Shown piece by piece: positions 6,469-8,975 of a stretch of 8,975 nucleotides of DNA. Position numbers and translations under genes: made by a program. The stretch is from an uncultured Devosia sp. (lineage in GTDB: Bacteria; Pseudomonadota; Alphaproteobacteria; Rhizobiales; Devosiaceae). The notes below the pieces were generated by a model. It had not been told where the DNA came from. It was given only the letters and a program-made list of their open reading frames with translations, and did not search any database. Within the stretch, counting starts at the first letter, position 1; each line of letters begins with the position of its first letter. The DNA lies in contig CAMLOA010000050.1 in the NCBI GenBank assembly GCA_946481445.1, positions 1 to 8,975 of the forward strand. The letters are read 5' to 3'.

Positions 6469-7725
6469 CTACTTGCTCTTGGTCTTGCCGTCGGCAGACT
6501 GGCTGCTGCCTCCGCCGGACAGGCGTGCAAGATTGTCGGCGCCCAGCTGATAGCCCTGGTCGGCAGACAGCTGGTAGTATTGGACGGCCGCGTCCAGATC
6601 GACGTCTACGCCCAGGCCGTTTTCATAGATGTGGCCCATATTGTTGAGCCCGATCGGCTGGCCCGCATCGGCGGCGATCTGGGTCCACTTGAGCGCCTCG
6701 GCATAGTCGACCTCGGTGCCCAGCCCATCCATGTAGAGCAGGCCCAGATTGACCGCGGCGCGCATTTCCCCACCCTCGGCCGCTTCGCGATAGAGCTCAA
6801 GAGCCCTGTCATAGTCCTGCGTCACGCCGCGACCATCCTCATAGAGCAGAGCCAGATTGTGCTTGGCCAGGGCGAGGCCCTGGTTGGCCGCGAGTTCATA
6901 ATACTCGGCCGCGGAGGCCAGGTCGGCCTCGATCCCCATGCCGTTTTCCAGCATGAAGCCCAGATTGTTCTGGCCGTACATGTCGCCCTGGTCGGCAGCC
7001 AGGCGGTAGAGCTCGACCGCACGCTCGTAGTCGGAGGGCTGGCCGAGCCCGTCCTGCAGCACCTTGCCCAGATTGACCTGCGCAGACGGGTCGCCCTGCG
7101 CCACGGCGCGCTCGAACCAGGCGGCCGCAGCCACATAGTCGCGCGGAACCCCCAGCCCCTCCTGATACATGAGGCCAAGATTGGACTGGGCCTTGCTCAT
7201 GCCCTGCTCGGCGGCGGCGCGATACCAGCGGGCAGCCAAGGCATAGTCCTGAGCGACACCTTCCCCGAAATCATAGGACAGGCCGAGACTGTTCTGGGCC
7301 AGCGCGAAACCGGCCTCGGCGCCCTGCGTCAGCAATTGCGCACCGCGCTCCATATCGACCGGGACGCCATCGCCGGTGGTGAGCATATCCCCGAAGATGG
7401 CCAGGGCCACCACATGCCCGCCTGCGGCGGCTTCCTCGAACAGGGGCACCGCACTGTCGGTATCGCCGGCGGCGAAATAGGCGCGCGCGAGCCAGCCCTT
7501 GAGCTGCGCCGAATCCGGCTCTTCCTCGAGCGCTTCGGTACAGGCCTCGATGGCTGCATCGACATCGATTTCCCAGGTTTCCCGGCCAATGGCCTCGAAC
7601 CCGGTTTCAAACTGGCTGGACGCTTCGGCCGCACAGGCGTCGAAGGCGGGGCCAGCCAGGGCGGACCCTGCCGGCAGCGCCGCCAGCGTCACGCCCAGCA
7701 GCAGCGCACAAGTCGTCGATTTCAT
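6469..7725 (-). CDS. Exported Sel1-repeat (TPR-like) protein
   Basis: This 418-aa protein has a clear N-terminal signal peptide: a positive start, hydrophobic CALLLGVTLAALPAG, and probable cleavage after SALA near residue 24, placing it in the periplasm or outside. A short TPR-like section (about 55-105) is followed by eight Sel1 repeats in exact 36-residue register from 106 to 393 (consensus A-x-NLG-x-xY-x-x-G-x-GV-x-x-D-Y-x-x-A-x-x-WY-x-x-AA-x-QG), plus the start of a ninth. The tail (GGGSSQSADGKTKSK) is low-complexity and basic. No catalytic domain is visible. Sel1 solenoids are protein-interaction scaffolds; in alphaproteobacteria relatives act in exopolysaccharide control (ExoR of rhizobia) and envelope signalling, so a regulatory or scaffold role is plausible but unproven. 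The start ATG follows GGGAG at about 7 nt. It lies 71 bp downstream of the hydrolase, and a candidate promoter is in that gap. Confidence 0.92.
   Translation of the reverse strand: MKSTTCALLLGVTLAALPAGSALAGPAFDACAAEASSQFETGFEAIGRETWEIDVDAAIEACTEALEEEPDSAQLKGWLARAYFAAGDTDSAVPLFEEAAAGGHVVALAIFGDMLTTGDGVPVDMERGAQLLTQGAEAGFALAQNSLGLSYDFGEGVAQDYALAARWYRAAAEQGMSKAQSNLGLMYQEGLGVPRDYVAAAAWFERAVAQGDPSAQVNLGKVLQDGLGQPSDYERAVELYRLAADQGDMYGQNNLGFMLENGMGIEADLASAAEYYELAANQGLALAKHNLALLYEDGRGVTQDYDRALELYREAAEGGEMRAAVNLGLLYMDGLGTEVDYAEALKWTQIAADAGQPIGLNNMGHIYENGLGVDVDLDAAVQYYQLSADQGYQLGADNLARLSGGGSSQSADGKTKSK
6547..7410 (-). repeat. Eight tandem 108-bp coding units (Sel1 repeats)
   Basis: Residues 106, 142, 178, 214, 250, 286, 322 and 358 each begin a unit, and 394 begins a partial ninth; the step is always 36 codons. 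Residues at the same position agree (NLG, Y-x-x-G-x-G, D-x-x-x-A, A-x-QG), but the DNA copies are clearly diverged, so this is an old protein repeat and not a recent DNA amplification. Confidence 0.88.
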
Positions 7726-7758
7726 TGTTGTCTCCCATTTCCTCCCGGCCGCGCGGCC

Positions 7759-7786
7759 ACTCTAGCCCAGCCAAGAAAGAGAGCAA
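7759..7786 (-). promoter_or_regulatory. Candidate promoter of the Sel1 gene
   Basis: On the minus strand, TTGCTC (7786-7781) and TAGAGT (7764-7759) are 16 bases apart. Transcription would start inside the perfect GC palindrome GGCCGCGCGGCC (7747-7758), leaving a leader of about 27 nt that carries the GGGAG ribosome site. The -35 match is only partial, so the gene could instead be read from the hydrolase promoter. Confidence 0.35.
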
Positions 7787-7796
7787 GTCACAGTGT

Positions 7797-8606
7797 TCAA
7801 TACAGTCTTTGCCGCAGAAACCGGCCGACATCGGCAAGTACAGGCGCGATCAACCGCGCCGGGCGCCCGAGCGCCAGCAACGGCCCGGCGTGTCCGAGCC
7901 GGGGATAGTGCCTCTCCTCGACAGCCACCCCATGCTGGCGCAGTTGCCGGGCCAGCGCGACCGAATTGCGGGGATAGACCAAGCGGTCCCGGTCGCCGCT
8001 GGCCAGGAAAACGCTGGGTGCGTCGCCGGACACATGCACGATCGGCTGGGTGAGCTGGGGCTGGCGGACTGCCCCGAATGTGCGCAGGCTGATCGGCCCG
8101 TCGAACGGAAAGAAATCATATGGCCCCGAGAGGCCGACGACACCGGCCAGCGCTCCCAGCACTGGCCACTGCCGCCGATAGCGGGCATCGAGCGCCAGCA
8201 TCATTGCGTTATAGGCCCCGGCCGAGTGGCCCATCAGCGCGATGCGATCGGCGGCGCCCCCCAGATCTCCAATATTGGCAGCAACCCAGGCCACCGCTTC
8301 GGCGCAATCCTCGAGAAAGCCGGGATATTCGACGGCCGGAAGCAGCCGATAATCCGGCACGACGGTGACATAGCCGAGCGCGGCAATGGCGCGGGCCGCG
8401 AACGCGTAGTTGCCGCGTTCGCCATCGCTCCAGGAGCCGCCATAGATGAACACCACGACGGGCCGCGCAAAGCCGTCACCAACCGGGGCGTAGACATCCA
8501 GCTTCTGCCGCGGGTCCCGCCCATAGGCGATATCGCGCGCCGCCAGCCGTGACCCGGCATCCTTGGGGCTGAGCCGGTTGATGACCCTGAGAATGGAAAT
8601 GGCCAT
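7797..8606 (-). CDS. Alpha/beta hydrolase of the esterase/BD-FAE type
   Basis: This is a 269-aa serine hydrolase without a signal peptide, presumably cytoplasmic. The order is LDVYAP (36-41), the oxyanion-hole strand VVFIYGGSW (51-59), VVPDYRLLP (82-90), the nucleophile elbow GHSAG (126-130, Ser128), GLSGPYDF (158-165), the acid turn ASGDRDRLV (202-210, probably Asp207) and His239 (RLGHAG). The family normally has HGG or HGGxW in the oxyanion loop; here it is YGGSW. Relatives include carboxylesterases, feruloyl esterase-like proteins and kynurenine formamidase-like enzymes, and the substrate cannot be told from sequence alone. AGGGGA precedes the ATG at good spacing. It reads towards the Sel1 gene and diverges from the bfd-like gene. 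No terminator is seen in the 71 bp after its stop. Confidence 0.92.
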   Translation of the reverse strand: MAISILRVINRLSPKDAGSRLAARDIAYGRDPRQKLDVYAPVGDGFARPVVVFIYGGSWSDGERGNYAFAARAIAALGYVTVVPDYRLLPAVEYPGFLEDCAEAVAWVAANIGDLGGAADRIALMGHSAGAYNAMMLALDARYRRQWPVLGALAGVVGLSGPYDFFPFDGPISLRTFGAVRQPQLTQPIVHVSGDAPSVFLASGDRDRLVYPRNSVALARQLRQHGVAVEERHYPRLGHAGPLLALGRPARLIAPVLADVGRFLRQRLY

Positions 8607-8721
8607 GAAGTCCCCTGCCCTTACATCGCAAGCTACGGTTCAGGGGAGCAAATGGTTTCTGCGGGGCTCATGGCGCAGCGCGATCGGGGGACGTCCGTTA
8701 GCGATGCGACATAATCGGACA

Positions 8722-8751
8722 TTGACATTCAGCTAATGCGGCTGCTTTATG
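8722..8751 (+). promoter_or_regulatory. Candidate promoter of the bfd-like gene
   Basis: In the 178-bp divergent gap (8607-8784), a consensus TTGACA sits at 8722-8727, followed after 18 bases by TTTATG, a poor -10 with 3 of 6 matches. It reads towards the bfd-like ATG at 8785. TGACATTCA overlapping the -35 has small palindromic arms (TGA/TCA), but I cannot recognise a Fur, Irr or RirA operator with confidence. For the leftward hydrolase I see no better than weak promoter candidates in this gap. Confidence 0.35.
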
Positions 8752-8784
8752 CGCCCCAGCAAGCCATAGACCTGTCGCAGAACC

Positions 8785-8975
8785 ATGCTCGTCTGTCAGT
8801 GCAACATGATCACATCCCGGGAGATCGAGGATATCGTCCTCGACCTGCTGCGTGCTGATCCATGGCAGCTGGTTGTGCCCGCCAAGGTCTATACCGAGCT
8901 CAACCGCCGCGCCAAATGCAGCGGCTGCGTGCCGAATGTGGTGGACATTATCGTCCGCGTCACCGAAAACTACCA
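8785..8975 (+). CDS. bfd: Bfd-like [2Fe-2S] protein (bacterioferritin-associated ferredoxin type), 3' end cut by window
   Basis: The 63 visible residues have the BFD-like cysteine pattern: C4-x-C6 at the extreme N-terminus (MLVCQCN) and C45-x-x-C48 (KCSGCVP), which ligate one [2Fe-2S] cluster. E. coli Bfd has C4, C6, C38 and C41, so this protein carries seven extra residues between the pairs, in a segment containing DPWQLVVPAKVYTELNRR; I associate this longer form with Hyphomicrobiales. Bfd passes electrons to bacterioferritin so that stored Fe3+ is reduced and released. The ATG is the only usable start, since TAG lies in frame at 8767-8769, although the ribosome site is weak. The frame is open at the window end, and a bacterioferritin gene is the expected neighbour just outside. 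It could also be a NasD/NirB-type BFD fragment, but the N-terminal position of the first pair argues for a stand-alone Bfd. Confidence 0.85.
   Translation, partial: MLVCQCNMITSREIEDIVLDLLRADPWQLVVPAKVYTELNRRAKCSGCVPNVVDIIVRVTENY

Noticed and set aside
5691..6530. Leftward 279-codon frame opposite the DUF599 gene
   Set aside because: It spans the bidirectional terminator and has an unlikely charged composition; the opposite frame has proper membrane helices.
6385..7908. A long rightward open frame (507 codons) opposite the Sel1 gene
   Set aside because: It lies antisense to a well-supported repeat protein; its regular composition mirrors the 108-bp Sel1 units, and it crosses both the terminator and the hydrolase end. 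It is a high-GC shadow frame.
7725..8552. Rightward 275-codon frame opposite the hydrolase
   Set aside because: No motif, and antisense to a complete alpha/beta hydrolase.

Overview
This is a GC-rich bacterial chromosomal segment, most likely from an alphaproteobacterium and probably of the Hyphomicrobiales (rhizobia/Devosia-like). I base this on overall protein style, the initiator tRNA and the form of the Bfd-like ferredoxin at the right edge; the lineage is an inference made without a database search. Base and codon usage look uniform. I see no insertion sequence, CRISPR array, prophage or plasmid gene. Nearly every base is accounted for by ordinary genes, and I do not see an undescribed defence or mobile system.

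Left block (1-4500, all read leftwards). From right to left it holds an initiator tRNA (fMet) with its own promoter and a strong intrinsic terminator; an SDR dehydrogenase and an HpcH/HpaI-type aldolase, probably co-transcribed and suggesting catabolism of a sugar acid or hydroxy acid; then a membrane-anchored WbpM/CapD/FlaA1-type nucleotide-sugar 4,6-dehydratase. A second NAD-dependent sugar epimerase/reductase overlaps the dehydratase stop by four bases (GTGA) and runs off the left edge. The last two look like the dehydratase-reductase pair that makes a 6-deoxy-amino-sugar nucleotide for surface polysaccharide.

Middle block (4500-6450, rightwards). A Tas-type aldo/keto reductase is followed by a strong hairpin without a U-tract and a four-helix DUF599 inner-membrane protein with a TTG start. 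This unit converges on the next gene across a short hairpin that can terminate transcription from both sides.

Right block (6450-8975). An exported protein with eight Sel1 repeats in exact 36-residue register and a cytoplasmic alpha/beta hydrolase both read leftwards. The latter diverges, across a 178-bp gap, from a rightward Bfd-like [2Fe-2S] protein whose 3' end is cut by the window edge; such genes belong to bacterioferritin iron release.

For four genes (left-edge epimerase, aldolase, SDR, Tas) the start given here is not the longest open frame, or the frame is cut by the window; the reason is stated in each entry.
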